Shown here: in pieces, positions 24,951 through 34,961 of the stretch
How the letters are laid out: each line of letters starts with the position of its first letter
How positions within the stretch are numbered: position 1 is the stretch's first letter
Assembly: GCF_012641335.1 (NCBI RefSeq)
Contig: NZ_JABAID010000009.1
Coordinates: forward strand, 1-64,000
DNA: 64,000 nucleotides
Origin: Novosphingobium sp. ERN07
GTDB taxonomy: Bacteria; Pseudomonadota; Alphaproteobacteria; Sphingomonadales; Sphingomonadaceae
Reading direction: 5' to 3'
Program-made: the position numbers and the translations under genes
Notes under the pieces: model-generated
Database searches by the model: none
The model's input: only the letters and a program-made list of their open reading frames with translations
Told to the model about the DNA's origin: nothing

Positions 24951-24983
24951 CCCCTCCCGCTCGCGGGAGGGGCTGGGGGAGGG
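24951..24983. repeat. Hairpin with G-rich tail, copy 1
   Basis: CCCCTCCCG-N4-CGGGAGGGG followed by a GGGGGAGGG tail. The same plan (pyrimidine-rich arm, purine-rich arm, then TGGG-type tail) recurs at 52872-52904 (inverted) and 63664-63700. Confidence 0.55.
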
Positions 24984-25104
24984 CATGTAAAACCCAACCC
25001 CACACCCAACCCCAACACCAAAGAAAGAAGCCCAAAATGCGAGGGTCACAACCCTCGCGCTCCCGGGAGTCGGAGTAAGCCACACCGGCCGCAATCACCC
25101 AACC

Positions 25105-25194
25105 CTCGTCATTGCGAGGAGCCGCAAGGCGACGAAGCAATCCAGAGTCGCGCAAGACTGCACTGGATTGCTTCGCTCCGCTCGCAATGACGAG
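25105..25194. repeat. 90-bp imperfect palindromic repeat ending CTCGTCATTGCGAG
   Basis: Outer arms CTCGTCATTGCGAG and CTCGCAATGACGAG are perfect complements of each other; inside, GAAGCAATCCAG and CTGGATTGCTTC form a second perfect pair. This is the widespread cattgcgag-gaagcaatccag intergenic repeat, whose chance translation gives RHCERSEAIQ-like peptides. Confidence 0.8.
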
Positions 25195-25332
25195 CTAATC
25201 GTGCGCACTCGTGGGCCTCGAACTGCTGGTCGGCACCGACATCATCGGCACCATCACCTCGCCCCAGACCCAAACCGCTCCCCCGCAAAGCCGATAGCCT
25301 CATCATCTTCACTCCGACGCCCAAGTCCCGCT

Positions 25333-25350
25333 CCCCCGCGAAGGCGGGGG
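25333..25350. repeat. Short hairpin CCCCCGC-gaag-GCGGGGG
   Basis: Perfect seven-base arms with a GAAG loop, a common intergenic repeat type (cgaaggcggg) in alphaproteobacteria. Confidence 0.5.
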
Positions 25351-25637
25351 CCTCAGTCGTCTTAAGCCGACGCCCCAGCGCCCCCGAACCCCTCGCCACA
25401 ACCGCCCCGATCCGCACCTTCCTCAGCTTCGCGCTGGAGACCGAAATCGAAGGCTGCTGGCCTTGGCAGAGGCGGCAGCGGAGGGATGAGGCGCCTGAAG
25501 GTGTACCGGCGATGCGGTGTATATGCGGACGGTCCTAAGTGGCCGGAATGCCTCAACAAGACTGCATCCGACCGAGCCTATAACGTCTCAATGCGCCAAA
25601 AAAGACATATATTAACATCCCTAATTATAGAAATCCG

Positions 25638-27752
25638 CTATAAAGAGGCAGTATTTGTCTTATTGATTGTTAAAGGTCTTCCGAAGTAATATCCCTGCCC
25701 ATGAGTGCACCCAATATTTTCGACTAGTCTTAACTCTTCTTCTGTCTCGATTCCTTCAGCGGTAATATCCATGTTGAGACTCTTTGCTAATGCAGCAATA
25801 GCCTCTATTATTGCGACATTGCGACTCCCGACGGACGATGCGCCTCTCACGAAACTCTGATCAATTTTTATCCTATCAAATGGAGCATGGCGAAGGTAGC
25901 CAAGTGAAGAATAGCCCGTCCCGAAATCATCTAAAGTCATCATAACGCCCATAAACTTTAATTTCTGAAAAGTTTCGTCAGTTTTATCTCCATCGTATAG
26001 AAAAACACTCTCAGTAATTTCAAGATCGAGACGGTTAGGGCTTAGACCGGTCTCACGAATAATATTGGAAAGAAGAAGCGGGAGATCGGGGTTTACGAAC
26101 TGGATGGGGGAAAGATTCACTGCTACGAACACATCTGATTTCCAGCTTGCCGCCATTCGACAAGCGTTTCGTAGAATCCATTCACCAATATCACCTATCA
26201 TTCCAGTATCTTCAGCAATAGGGATAAATCTCGCTGGAGATACTTGGCCATATTCGGGATGATGCCATCTAATTAATGTCTCATATCCCACTATACTTCT
26301 GTCTTTTAGCGACACGACAGGCTGAAAGGCCAGTTGCAACCCATCATGTTTCAATGCGTCCCGGAGATCGCATTCCATCTGTCGCCGGTCCTCAACATCG
26401 GAATGTAGCTCCGGGGAAAAGGCGACGACCTCATTGCCTCCAGAGTTAAGAGCGGTCCGCAACGCCAGATCCGCATTTCGCTGAACTGCCTCTGGTGAAA
26501 ATCCATGATCGGGTGCAATTGAGAATCCAATCTTCGGTGTCAGGGTGAGCGTATTTCCTGATATTTGAAACGGAGAATAGAAAGCTGAGAGAATATCTTG
26601 GCACCACAATTTTACATCAGATATTCCGTTGACGTCACGTATTATTACGTCAAAGTCTCCGCCGTCGAAACGTCCGACATAAGCAGAATTCCCTATCAAT
26701 CGCCAAAGCCTGGTCTGCACCTCGCGAAAGAGAGTAAGCCTGTCTTCTCGGCTCAAATCTTGCACCATCCTGTGGGCATCGAAGGCATTGACATATATCA
26801 AAGCAACTCTCGCTAGGCGTCCGTCAGGTCCAAGCATGGCGTTTGCAAGTATGCGGTACGAAATATCGGGACTTGCTCTAGTATCTAACTGATGTAGTAG
26901 GCCTCCAATCTGCTGAATCTGCAGAGAATTACTGCTTTGAAGCACAATTAATTGATCGACTTTCGAATCTACGCCGATTAAGCGCTCATCAACAGCATTA
27001 ATGCTTGATTGGAGATATTTTGCAGATCGTTCTAATAAATCATTGCTTTTTGCGATTTCACTAATCTGACTTACAATCAGTAACTTCGCGAAAGCAGAAT
27101 TTTCTATTATCTCTTTGGATAATTCATTACGATATCTTTTTAGCCACGACGGACTTCCGTCGGGTGCCTCTTTGACGAGTAGCGTTTGAAAGTGAATTGG
27201 CATAGGACCCGCGATTTTTTCAAACCACTCGACCAGAGTTTTGGAAAGTTGATTGCAATCAACTGTGTTCTTACTAATCGTAATGCTCGCAAGTAACGGG
27301 CGAACCGAGTCTGCGAGGTGTACGGTGACATCTGTTCGAAGTGCGGTTAGCTCAGCTTCAGCAGAGATTTGGAGGGATTGAACGAAAAGCCGGTCACGCA
27401 GATTTGTTGATTGCGATGACAAAGTCTCGACGTAGCTCAGGATGCTCCGTGAAAACGCGCCGTGTACTGCTTGCATGATGGTGTCGGCGCTGCTGTCATT
27501 TGAAGCGCCAGACAAGTGGCGGAACCCAGCAGAAACAAAGCGAAGTGACCTCACGACAAGTGCATCCGCTCGGTTGCCGATGATCCCGGTGGCCATTGTA
27601 CTTACCGTGGCTGCCGTTGCCACTTCCGCCAGCGCGCCTGCGAGTGCAGCGGTTATAATGTCAACCAAAGGTGTGCCCCCGTCTCGTGCGTAACGTGTGC
27701 TCCCATTATGCTTTAAGTACCCTTTTGTGTTGACGCTAGCCTCATGTTCCAT
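25638..27752 (-). CDS. GGDEF-EAL protein (cyclic-di-GMP), probably acquired
   Basis: 704 residues. A long N-terminal region of unknown type (about 1-300; one weakly hydrophobic segment near 20-50, then helical) precedes a GGDEF domain whose signature is degenerate (FDGGDFD near 362) and an EAL domain (about 465-700). The EAL part keeps the catalytic frame: ETLIR in place of EALLR, NLSPIQF, LEITES, DDFGTGYSSL and AEGIETEEE, so phosphodiesterase activity is likely and cyclase activity unlikely. The gene is strikingly AT-rich compared with all neighbours, which points to transfer. The start is uncertain: the ATG used lacks a good ribosome binding site and the frame stays open upstream. Confidence 0.83.
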   Translation of the reverse strand: MEHEASVNTKGYLKHNGSTRYARDGGTPLVDIITAALAGALAEVATAATVSTMATGIIGNRADALVVRSLRFVSAGFRHLSGASNDSSADTIMQAVHGAFSRSILSYVETLSSQSTNLRDRLFVQSLQISAEAELTALRTDVTVHLADSVRPLLASITISKNTVDCNQLSKTLVEWFEKIAGPMPIHFQTLLVKEAPDGSPSWLKRYRNELSKEIIENSAFAKLLIVSQISEIAKSNDLLERSAKYLQSSINAVDERLIGVDSKVDQLIVLQSSNSLQIQQIGGLLHQLDTRASPDISYRILANAMLGPDGRLARVALIYVNAFDAHRMVQDLSREDRLTLFREVQTRLWRLIGNSAYVGRFDGGDFDVIIRDVNGISDVKLWCQDILSAFYSPFQISGNTLTLTPKIGFSIAPDHGFSPEAVQRNADLALRTALNSGGNEVVAFSPELHSDVEDRRQMECDLRDALKHDGLQLAFQPVVSLKDRSIVGYETLIRWHHPEYGQVSPARFIPIAEDTGMIGDIGEWILRNACRMAASWKSDVFVAVNLSPIQFVNPDLPLLLSNIIRETGLSPNRLDLEITESVFLYDGDKTDETFQKLKFMGVMMTLDDFGTGYSSLGYLRHAPFDRIKIDQSFVRGASSVGSRNVAIIEAIAALAKSLNMDITAEGIETEEELRLVENIGCTHGQGYYFGRPLTINKTNTASL

Positions 27753-28105
27753 AAGGCACGAACTCGTGCGAGCCGTTGGGAATCGTTCCAGGCTATGGCA
27801 GCATTTCTTATCAATAAGGCACCTTGGGCAGTCTTGACCCCACCCCCAAACCCGCCTAAGGGCGCGTCTTTCCACAGGTGCGGCCTCGCTGCGTCCGTGG
27901 CTAGAGCTGAACATTGCCGGTGCGTCTGGGTCTCTCAGGTAATCCGTCAAAGTAACCCGGTGATGAAAGTTGCGGGTGGAGCGTTTCGGTTCGTGATTGC
28001 GTTGGGAAGGGGCCATTCGGCCAGCCTTCCCGCTCTGCGCATTTGCGGTGCCCGCATCCCTTCACCTTCGGCCAGAAGCGCCAGAACTACAGGTGAAGTT
28101 TTCAC
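27753..28105 (+). promoter_or_regulatory. Upstream region of the str operon
   Basis: About 350 bases with no convincing gene, returning to high G+C. It must hold the str operon promoter: TTGACC (27834-27839), a 17-base spacer, then TAAGGG (27857-27862) is one candidate with a weak -10, giving a leader of about 235 bases before rpsL. A GGTGAAG ribosome binding site precedes the rpsL ATG. The promoter of the divergent GGDEF-EAL gene should also lie here. Confidence 0.35.
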
Positions 28106-28477
28106 ATGCCCACAATCAACCAGTTGGTCCGCAAGGGCCGCGAACCGCAGAAGGCCAAGTCCAAGGTCCCTGCGATGGAGCAGAACCCGCAGAAGCGCGG
28201 CGTTTGCACCCGCGTTTACACGACCACCCCGAAGAAGCCGAACTCGGCTCTCCGCAAGGTCGCCAAGATCCGCCTGACCAACAGCCGCGAAGTCATTTCG
28301 TACATTCCGGGTGAAGGCCACAACCTGCAGGAGCACTCGGTCGTGCTCATCCGCGGCGGCCGCGTCCGCGACCTTCCCGGCGTTCGCTACCACGTCCTGC
28401 GCGGCGTGCTCGATACGCAGGGCGTCAAGGACCGCAAGCAGTCCCGCTCGAAGTACGGCGCCAAGCGTCCGAAGTAA
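28106..28477 (+). CDS. rpsL: 30S ribosomal protein S12
   Basis: 123 residues, standard length. The decoding-site loop [12 protein letters not shown] carries the wild-type Lys43. At the second streptomycin site the protein reads [13 protein letters not shown], so residue 88 is Arg where E. coli and most bacteria have Lys; K88R is a known streptomycin-resistance substitution in Mycobacterium tuberculosis. First gene of the str operon. A very long hairpin repeat lies between it and rpsG. Confidence 0.97.
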   Translation: MPTINQLVRKGREPQKAKSKVPAMEQNPQKRGVCTRVYTTTPKKPNSALRKVAKIRLTNSREVISYIPGEGHNLQEHSVVLIRGGRVRDLPGVRYHVLRGVLDTQGVKDRKQSRSKYGAKRPK

Positions 28478-28491
28478 GGTTTAGCGAGGCC

Positions 28492-28570
28492 CGGCTCCGG
28501 CCCGCTCCCCCTCCCGGCTACCCTACGAGGTAGCATCTGGGTGGCCGGGAGGGGGAGCGGGCCGGAGCCG
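28492..28570 (+). repeat. Perfect 27-bp inverted repeat between rpsL and rpsG
   Basis: Arms at 28492-28518 and 28544-28570 are exact complements over 27 bases; five further pairs (one G-U) extend the stem to 32, leaving a 15-base loop. The sequence around the loop and right arm (catctgggtggccgggag, gggagcggg) matches the hairpin after pepA. There is no T-run, and downstream str genes need read-through, so it is unlikely to be an intrinsic terminator; an RNase processing site or mobile repeat fits better. Confidence 0.85.
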
Positions 28571-28617
28571 CAAGGTGGACCCGGATGGGGCCACCGCACT
28601 CCGAAGGAGTATAGAGT

Positions 28618-29088
28618 ATGTCACGTCGTCGTCGTCCGGAAAAGCGGGTCATCCTGCCCGATCCGAAGTTCGGTGATCAGGTTCTGTCGAAGTTCATGAA
28701 CAATCTCATGCTCGATGGTAAGAAGTCGGTTGCCGAAAGCATCGTCTATGGTGCGCTCGAAACCATGCAGACCCGTGCGAAGGCTGACCCGGTTCAGCTT
28801 TTCCACGATGCGCTGAACAACGTTCGCCCGCAGATCGAAGTGCGCTCGCGCCGCGTCGGTGGTGCCACCTATCAGGTTCCGGTCGAAGTTCGCCCCGAAC
28901 GTGCGCAGGCTCTGGCCATCCGCTGGCTGATCACGGCTGCGCGCAACCGCTCGGAAACCACGATGGCTGCGCGCCTGTCGGCTGAACTGCTCGATGCCGC
29001 CAACAACCGTGGCAATGCCGTGAAGAAGCGCGAAGACACCCACCGCATGGCCGACGCGAACCGCGCGTTCAGCCACTACCGCTGGTAA
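28618..29088 (+). CDS. rpsG: 30S ribosomal protein S7
   Basis: 156 residues, usual bacterial length, begins [21 protein letters not shown]7 nucleates assembly of the 30S head and binds the 3' domain of 16S rRNA; in E. coli it is also the translational repressor of the str operon. Second gene of the operon, 140 bases after rpsL because of the hairpin repeat. AAGGAG seven bases before the ATG. Confidence 0.97.
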   Translation: MSRRRRPEKRVILPDPKFGDQVLSKFMNNLMLDGKKSVAESIVYGALETMQTRAKADPVQLFHDALNNVRPQIEVRSRRVGGATYQVPVEVRPERAQALAIRWLITAARNRSETTMAARLSAELLDAANNRGNAVKKREDTHRMADANRAFSHYRW

Positions 29089-29172
29089 GTGTCGTCCGTC
29101 TTTAAACGGTCACATTGGTAACCATATGGGCGGGGCCTTCCCGGCTCCCCCATACTTCCAAGGAAACGCATC

Positions 29173-31245
29173 ATGGCACGCAGCCATCCGCTCGAGCGCT
29201 ACCGTAACTTCGGCATCATGGCGCACATCGACGCCGGTAAGACGACGACGACCGAGCGCATCCTTTACTATACCGGCAAGTCCTACAAGATCGGTGAAGT
29301 CCACGATGGCGCCGCCACGATGGACTGGATGGAACAGGAACAGGAACGCGGCATCACGATCACGTCGGCCGCCACCACCTGCTTCTGGAACGACCACCGC
29401 CTGAACATCATCGACACCCCCGGCCACGTCGACTTCACCATCGAAGTCGAACGCTCGCTGCGCGTGTTGGACGGCGCTGTCGCCGCCTTCGACGGCGTCG
29501 CCGGCGTCGAACCCCAGTCCGAAACAGTGTGGCGCCAGGCGGACAAATACAACGTCCCCCGCATGTGCTTCATCAACAAGCTCGACCGCACGGGCGCGAA
29601 CTTCAAGTACTGCGTCCAGACGATCATCGACCGTCTCGGCGCGACGCCTGCGGTGCTCTATCTGCCCATCGGCGCGGAAAGCGACTTCAAGGGCCTGGTC
29701 GATCTGGTCGAACAGCGCGCGATCATCTGGAAGGATGAATCGCTCGGTGCCGAATTCTTTTACGAAGAAATCCCGGCCGACATGGTGGACGAAGCTGCCG
29801 ACTATCGCTCGAAGCTGGTCGAACTCGCCGTCGAGCAGGACGACGAGGCGATGGAAGCCTATCTGGAAGGCAACGAGCCTGATGTGGCGACGCTCAAGAA
29901 GCTGATCCGCAAGGGCACGCTGGGCCAAGCGTTCGTGCCTGTGCTGTGCGGTTCGGCGTTCAAGAACAAGGGCGTTCAGGCGCTGCTCGACGCGGTGGTG
30001 GACTATCTGCCTTCGCCGCTCGACATCGAAGACGTGCAGGGCATCAACCCCGACACGGACGAGCCTGACAGCCGCCCGACGGCTGACGATGCGCCGTTCT
30101 CGGCGCTGGCGTTCAAGATCATGAACGACCCGTTCGTCGGCTCCTTGACCTTCACTCGCATCTATTCGGGCACGCTCGTCAAGGGCAGCTACCTGAACTC
30201 GGTGAAGGACAAGAAGGAGAAGGTCGGCCGTATGCTGCTGATGCACTCCAACAACCGTGAGGACATCGACGCAGCCTACGCTGGCGACATCGTTGCCATC
30301 GCCGGTCTGAAGGAAACGACCACGGGCGATACCCTGTGTTCGGAAAAGGCGCCGATCATCCTTGAGCGCATGGAATTCCCCGAACCGGTCATCGAACTGT
30401 CGGTGGAACCCAAGACCAAGGCTGACCAGGAGAAGATGGGCATCGCGCTCAACCGGCTCTCGGCCGAAGACCCTTCGTTCCGCGTGTCGACCGACCACGA
30501 ATCGGGCCAGACGATCATCAAGGGCATGGGCGAACTCCACCTCGAAATCCTTGTCGACCGCATGAAGCGCGAGTTCAAGGTCGAGGCGAACGTCGGTGCG
30601 CCGCAGGTGGCCTATCGCGAATACCTCGCCAAGCCGATCGATCTTGACCACACCCACAAGAAGCAGTCGGGCGGCACGGGCCAGTTCGGCCGCGTCAAGG
30701 TCAAGGTTACGCCGGGCGAGCGCGGTTCGGGCTTCGTCTTCAAGGACGAAATCAAGGGCGGTAACATTCCTAAGGAGTATATCCCCGCGATTGAAAAGGG
30801 CTTCCGTGAAACGGCAGCTACCGGATCGCTGATCGGCTTCCCGATCATCGACTTCGAAGTTCTGCTCTATGACGGCGCCTACCACGACGTCGACTCGTCG
30901 GCTCTGGCTTTCGAAATCTGTGCTCGCGGCGCCATGCGCGAAGCGGCCCAGAAGTCGGGGATCAAGCTGCTCGAACCGATCATGAAGGTCGAAGTGATCA
31001 CGCCTGACGAATATCTCGGTGACGTGATTGGCGACATCAACTCCCGTCGTGGCCAGATCCAGGGCACCGACAGCCGCGGCAACGCCCAGGCCGTCGTGGC
31101 AATGGTCCCGCTGGCAAACATGTTCGGCTATGTGAACCAGCTCCGCTCGTTCACGCAGGGCCGCGCAAACTACTCGATGTTCTTCGACCACTATGACGAG
31201 GTTCCGGCTAACGTCGCGACCGAACTCAAGGCGAAGCTTGCATAA
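29173..31245 (+). CDS. fusA: Elongation factor G
   Basis: 690 residues, five-domain translocase GTPase. G1 motif [12 protein letters not shown] (residues 17-28), switch [17 protein letters not shown], and the domain IV loop region near GGTGQFGRV are all intact. It drives tRNA-mRNA translocation and, with RRF, ribosome recycling. Third gene of the str operon, 84 bases after rpsG and 91 bases before tuf. AAGGAAAC precedes the ATG. Confidence 0.97.
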   Translation: MARSHPLERYRNFGIMAHIDAGKTTTTERILYYTGKSYKIGEVHDGAATMDWMEQEQERGITITSAATTCFWNDHRLNIIDTPGHVDFTIEVERSLRVLDGAVAAFDGVAGVEPQSETVWRQADKYNVPRMCFINKLDRTGANFKYCVQTIIDRLGATPAVLYLPIGAESDFKGLVDLVEQRAIIWKDESLGAEFFYEEIPADMVDEAADYRSKLVELAVEQDDEAMEAYLEGNEPDVATLKKLIRKGTLGQAFVPVLCGSAFKNKGVQALLDAVVDYLPSPLDIEDVQGINPDTDEPDSRPTADDAPFSALAFKIMNDPFVGSLTFTRIYSGTLVKGSYLNSVKDKKEKVGRMLLMHSNNREDIDAAYAGDIVAIAGLKETTTGDTLCSEKAPIILERMEFPEPVIELSVEPKTKADQEKMGIALNRLSAEDPSFRVSTDHESGQTIIKGMGELHLEILVDRMKREFKVEANVGAPQVAYREYLAKPIDLDHTHKKQSGGTGQFGRVKVKVTPGERGSGFVFKDEIKGGNIPKEYIPAIEKGFRETAATGSLIGFPIIDFEVLLYDGAYHDVDSSALAFEICARGAMREAAQKSGIKLLEPIMKVEVITPDEYLGDVIGDINSRRGQIQGTDSRGNAQAVVAMVPLANMFGYVNQLRSFTQGRANYSMFFDHYDEVPANVATELKAKLA

Positions 31246-31336
31246 GAGCACGGATAGCATTAGGGGCGGCGCTCGATTCAGCGGGTGCCGTCCATTTCCC
31301 GCAGTATCTGCACACATTGAAAAGAAGGTTTGAACA

Positions 31337-32527
31337 ATGGCCAAGGCTAAGTTTGAGCGGACCAAGCCGCACTGCAACATCGGCACCATCGGTCACGTCG
31401 ACCACGGCAAGACCACGCTGACCGCCGCAATCACCAAGGTTCTCGCTGAGACCGGTGGCGCGACGTTCACGGACTACGCGAACATCGACAAGGCTCCTGA
31501 AGAGCGCGAACGCGGCATCACCATCTCGACCGCACACGTCGAGTACGAAACCGCCAACCGTCACTATGCGCACGTCGACTGCCCCGGTCACGCTGACTAC
31601 GTGAAGAACATGATCACCGGTGCTGCCCAGATGGACGGCGCGATCCTGGTCGTGAACGCTGCTGACGGCCCGATGCCGCAGACCCGCGAACACATCCTGC
31701 TCGCTCGCCAGGTCGGCGTGCCTGCTCTGGTCGTGTACATGAACAAGGTCGATCAGGTCGACGACGAGGAAATCCTCGAACTGGTCGAACTCGAAGTTCG
31801 CGAACTGCTTTCGTCGTATGACTTCCCCGGCGACGATATTCCTATCGTCAAGGGTTCGGCTCTGGCCGCTCTCGAAGGCCGTGACGACAACATCGGTCGC
31901 GATTCGATCAACGCGCTTATGGCTGCTGTTGACGAATACATCCCGCAGCCGCCGCGTCCGACCGACAAGCCCTTCCTGATGCCGGTCGAAGACGTGTTCT
32001 CGATCTCGGGCCGCGGCACCGTGGTGACCGGCCGTATCGAAACCGGCGTCGTCAAGGTTGGCGAAGAAGTCGAAATCGTTGGTCTGAAGGACACCCAGAA
32101 GACCACCGTGACCGGCGTGGAAATGTTCCGCAAGCTGCTCGACCAGGGTGAAGCCGGCGACAACGTCGGTGCCCTGATCCGTGGCATCAAGCGTGAAGAA
32201 GTCGAGCGTGGCCAGGTTCTCTGCAAGCCCGGTTCGGTCAAGCCGCACACCGAGTTCTCGGCTGAAGTCTACGTGCTGTCGAAGGACGAAGGTGGCCGTC
32301 ACACGCCGTTCTTCGCCAACTACCGCCCGCAGTTCTACTTCCGCACCACCGACGTGACCGGCGAAATCGTTCTCCCCGAAGGCACCGAAATGGTGATGCC
32401 GGGCGACAACATCACTCTGTCGGTCAAGCTGATCGCTCCGATCGCGATGGATCCGGGTCTGCGCTTCGCAATTCGCGAAGGCGGTCGTACCGTCGGTTCG
32501 GGGGTTGTCAGCACGATCGCGAAGTAA
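31337..32527 (+). CDS. tuf: Elongation factor Tu
   Basis: 396 residues. GTPase motifs [26 protein letters not shown] and NKVDQVDD are complete, followed by the two beta-barrel domains. Delivers aminoacyl-tRNA to the ribosome. Last gene of the str operon, followed by a strong terminator-like hairpin. Many proteobacteria have a second tuf copy elsewhere, which cannot be judged here. Confidence 0.97.
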   Translation: MAKAKFERTKPHCNIGTIGHVDHGKTTLTAAITKVLAETGGATFTDYANIDKAPEERERGITISTAHVEYETANRHYAHVDCPGHADYVKNMITGAAQMDGAILVVNAADGPMPQTREHILLARQVGVPALVVYMNKVDQVDDEEILELVELEVRELLSSYDFPGDDIPIVKGSALAALEGRDDNIGRDSINALMAAVDEYIPQPPRPTDKPFLMPVEDVFSISGRGTVVTGRIETGVVKVGEEVEIVGLKDTQKTTVTGVEMFRKLLDQGEAGDNVGALIRGIKREEVERGQVLCKPGSVKPHTEFSAEVYVLSKDEGGRHTPFFANYRPQFYFRTTDVTGEIVLPEGTEMVMPGDNITLSVKLIAPIAMDPGLRFAIREGGRTVGSGVVSTIAK

Positions 32528-32539
32528 TATAGGCCGCGC

Positions 32540-32579
32540 ACCGGCGGGGAGATTCGCTCTTCCCGCCGGTCGGTTTTTT
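32540..32579 (+). terminator. Intrinsic terminator after tuf
   Basis: ACCGGCGGG and CCCGCCGGT pair perfectly around a short loop and are followed by CGG and a run of six T. It separates the str operon from the S10 operon, although partial read-through is usual. Confidence 0.85.
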
Positions 32580-32697
32580 ACTGACTGATCGCTTTTAGGC
32601 AGTCGGCCCGCTCTCCCCGAGCTTCAGGAAATGGGGTGGGGTAGAGGGCAGGTCGACTGACTTTTTTGTTTTTGCTCTTTCGCATCGGTAAACGGAC

Positions 32698-33009
32698 ATG
32701 GAAGCCCAGAATATCCGCATTCGCCTCAAGGCGTTCGATCATCGCGTTCTTGACCAGGCAACTGGAGAAATCGCGGACACCGCGCGTCGCACCGGCGCTC
32801 TTATCCGTGGCCCCATTCCGCTGCCGACGAAGATCGAAAAGTTCTGCGTCAACCGTGGACCGCACATCGACAAGAAGTCGCGTGAGCAGTTCGAAGTTCG
32901 CACCTACAAGCGCCTGCTCGACATCGTGCAGCCCAATGCGGCCACTGTCGATGCGCTGATGAAGCTGGACCTTGCGGCCGGCGTAAACGTCGAAATCAAG
33001 CTCGCGTAA
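32698..33009 (+). CDS. rpsJ: 30S ribosomal protein S10
   Basis: 103 residues, begins [20 protein letters not shown], standard length. Component of the 30S head and, as NusE, of antitermination complexes. First gene of the S10 operon, 170 bases after tuf; the spacer beyond the tuf terminator must hold the operon promoter. A 264-base structured gap separates it from rplC, which is unusually long. Confidence 0.96.
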   Translation: MEAQNIRIRLKAFDHRVLDQATGEIADTARRTGALIRGPIPLPTKIEKFCVNRGPHIDKKSREQFEVRTYKRLLDIVQPNAATVDALMKLDLAAGVNVEIKLA

Positions 33010-33273
33010 TCGCAGCGGATTTAACGACGCAAGTTTCGGATCTTCGGATCCACAATTCCTTCCGGTCCTGTAAACCGGTTTGGCGGACAGAAATCTCCGC
33101 CGTGACAAAGGGATACCTCCGGCATTCGTCCTGATGGGCATTGCCGGGCAAGCGTCCCCCGATGGTCACCGTTCTGGCGGTGGCATTCAGCCCGGTCGGG
33201 GGCGCGCTTCATACACGGGTTGAACACGCCTGTCGGGATGGGCCCGGCAGGCCTCTGTTATGGAGTATGAATC
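33010..33273 (+). promoter_or_regulatory. Structured spacer between rpsJ and rplC
   Basis: No plausible gene. Three hairpins follow each other: GGATC-TTCG-GATCC (33038-33051, a stable cUUCGg loop), CCGGT-N7-ACCGG (33062-33078) and GGCGGA-N8-TCCGCC (33082-33101). The remaining 170 bases are GC-rich up to a TATGGAG ribosome binding site for rplC. An internal promoter, processing site or autoregulatory leader are all possible. Confidence 0.4.
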
Positions 33274-34029
33274 ATGCGCACCGGCGTGATTGCGAAGAAG
33301 GTGGGGATGACCCGCCTTTTCCAGGAAGATGGGCGGCACGTGCCGGTCACTGTCCTGTCGCTTGAAAATTGCCAGGTGGTTTCGGTTCGCACTGAAGATC
33401 GTGACGGTTACGTCGCGGTTCAGCTCGGTGCAGGCGAAGCCAAGCAGAAGAACGTTGCCAAGCCGCAGCGCGAACACTTTGCCAAGGCTGAAGTTTCGCT
33501 GAAGATGGAAGTCGCCGAGTTCCGCGTCGCTGACGATGCGCTGCTCGATGTCGGCTCCACGATTGCCGCTTCGCACTTTGTCCCCGGCCAGTACGTGGAC
33601 ATCACCGGCAACACCCAAGGCAAGGGCTTTCAGGGCGCTATGAAGCGCTGGGGCTTCGGCGGTATGCGCGCCACCCACGGTGTTTCGATCTCGCACCGTG
33701 CCCACGGTTCGACCGGTAACCGCCAGGATCCGGGCCGCGTCTTCAAGAACAAGAAGATGGCCGGCCACATGGGCGACCGTCAGCGCACCCAGCAGAACCT
33801 CGAAGTCGTCCGCACTGATGATGAGCGTGGCCTGATCTTCGTGAAGGGTTCTGTGCCCGGTTCGAAGAACGCATGGCTGCTCGTGCGCGATGCCGTGAAG
33901 GTTTCGCGTCACGCTGAAGCGCCCTATCCCGCAGGCCTCAAGCAGGCCGCCAACAGCAATGACTCGGCTGCTGCCGACACGCCCGCAGATGTCGCGGCTG
34001 TCGAAGCGACCGAAGGTCAGGAGGGCTAA
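33274..34029 (+). CDS. rplC: 50S ribosomal protein L3
   Basis: 251 residues, about 40 longer than E. coli L3 because of an Ala/Asp/Glu-rich C-terminal tail after residue 215 ([20 protein letters not shown]). The core has the L3 start [16 protein letters not shown] and the [20 protein letters not shown] loop that reaches the peptidyl transferase centre. Three bases separate it from rplD. Confidence 0.96.
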   Translation: MRTGVIAKKVGMTRLFQEDGRHVPVTVLSLENCQVVSVRTEDRDGYVAVQLGAGEAKQKNVAKPQREHFAKAEVSLKMEVAEFRVADDALLDVGSTIAASHFVPGQYVDITGNTQGKGFQGAMKRWGFGGMRATHGVSISHRAHGSTGNRQDPGRVFKNKKMAGHMGDRQRTQQNLEVVRTDDERGLIFVKGSVPGSKNAWLLVRDAVKVSRHAEAPYPAGLKQAANSNDSAAADTPADVAAVEATEGQEG

Positions 34030-34032
34030 GTC

Positions 34033-34656
34033 GTGAAGGTTCAGGTCCTCAATCTCGACGGCACTGCCGGCAAGGGCGAAGTGGAACTGTCGGAAGACGT
34101 GTTCGGTCTCGAGCCGCGCGCCGACATCCTGCATCGCGTCGTCACCTGGCAGCTCGAAAACCGTCGCGGCATTGCCCGCAAGGCGCGTGAGCGTTCGGAC
34201 GTTGCGCGCACCGGCAAGAAGTTCGGTCGCCAGAAGGGCGGCGGTACGGCTCGTCACGGTGACCGCAAGGCACCGATCTTCATCGGTGGTGGTAAGGCTC
34301 ATGGTCCCCGCGTTCGCGAGTTCAACATCTCGCTGAACAAGAAGGTTCGTGCGCTCGGCCTGAAGATGGCGCTTTCGAGCAAGGCCAAGGCTGGTCTGGT
34401 GATCGTCGATACGCTCGACGTGGATGCCAAGACCAAGGCTCTGGTCGGCCAGCTCGCCAAGGCGAACTGGGGCAAGAAGGTTCTCGTGATCGACGGTGAA
34501 GCCGTGAACGACAACTTCGCCAAGGCTGCCCGCAATATCGTCGGCGTCAACGTGCTGCCCGCCATCGGTGCCAACGTGTACGACATCCTGAAGCATGACA
34601 CGCTGGTGCTGACGCGCGCTGCTGTCGAAAAGCTGGAGGCGCGTTTCAATGGCTAA
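34033..34656 (+). CDS. rplD: 50S ribosomal protein L4
   Basis: 207 residues, standard. Begins at GTG (GTGAAGGTTCAG). Contains the extended loop ([20 protein letters not shown]) that lines the exit tunnel and is the usual site of macrolide-resistance changes. In gammaproteobacteria L4 represses its own operon; whether that holds here is unknown. Its stop region overlaps the rplW start by eight bases. Confidence 0.96.
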   Translation: MKVQVLNLDGTAGKGEVELSEDVFGLEPRADILHRVVTWQLENRRGIARKARERSDVARTGKKFGRQKGGGTARHGDRKAPIFIGGGKAHGPRVREFNISLNKKVRALGLKMALSSKAKAGLVIVDTLDVDAKTKALVGQLAKANWGKKVLVIDGEAVNDNFAKAARNIVGVNVLPAIGANVYDILKHDTLVLTRAAVEKLEARFNG

Positions 34657-34951
34657 CGCAATCGACACGCGGCACTATGACGTGATCGTGGCTCCCCACA
34701 TCACCGAAAAGGCAACGCTGCTCAGCGAAAACAACGCCGTGGTCTTCAAGGTTGCCGAAAAGGCGACCAAGCCGGAGATCAAGGCAGCGGTTGAAGCCCT
34801 GTTCAACGTCAAGGTCACCAAGGTGAACACCCTGACGCAGAAGGGTAAGACCAAGCGCTGGAAGGGCAAGCCCTACAAGCGCACCGACGTCAAAAAGGCT
34901 GTCGTGACCCTGGCCGCAGGCCAGTCGATCGACGTCACCAGCGGTATCTGA
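34649..34951 (+). CDS. rplW: 50S ribosomal protein L23
   Basis: 100 residues, begins [21 protein letters not shown]23 sits at the tunnel exit and docks trigger factor and SRP. Its start overlaps the rplD end (ATGGCTAA), so the two are translationally coupled; rplB follows after 10 bases. Confidence 0.96.
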   Translation: MANAIDTRHYDVIVAPHITEKATLLSENNAVVFKVAEKATKPEIKAAVEALFNVKVTKVNTLTQKGKTKRWKGKPYKRTDVKKAVVTLAAGQSIDVTSGI

Positions 34952-34961
34952 GGCGCAGCAC

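Larger units (their letters stand above)
24837..25637. other. Repeat-rich region without a supportable gene
   Basis: About 800 bases between cassette gene 3 and the GGDEF-EAL gene. It holds four distinct palindromic repeats (listed separately) separated by proline-rich pseudo-coding sequence. Short plus-strand stretches around 25210-25270 (LELLVGTDIIGTITSPQ) and 25415-25470 (RTFLSFALETEIEGCWPWQ) have coding-like composition but are interrupted by stops and repeats, possibly remnants of a decayed gene. G+C falls sharply after about 25560. Confidence 0.6.

Noticed and set aside
25109..25417. Open frame on the minus strand over the 90-bp repeat
   Set aside because: It translates the cattgcgag repeat (RHCERSEAIQ ... 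WIASSPCGSSQ), a well-known artefact.
29110..31389. 759-codon open frame opposite fusA
   Set aside because: Antisense of a highly expressed gene with strong codon bias; composition resembles random His/Arg/Asp-rich shadow protein.
33141..33365. Open frame in the rpsJ-rplC spacer
   Set aside because: Runs into rplC in another frame, no ribosome binding site and no protein-like pattern.
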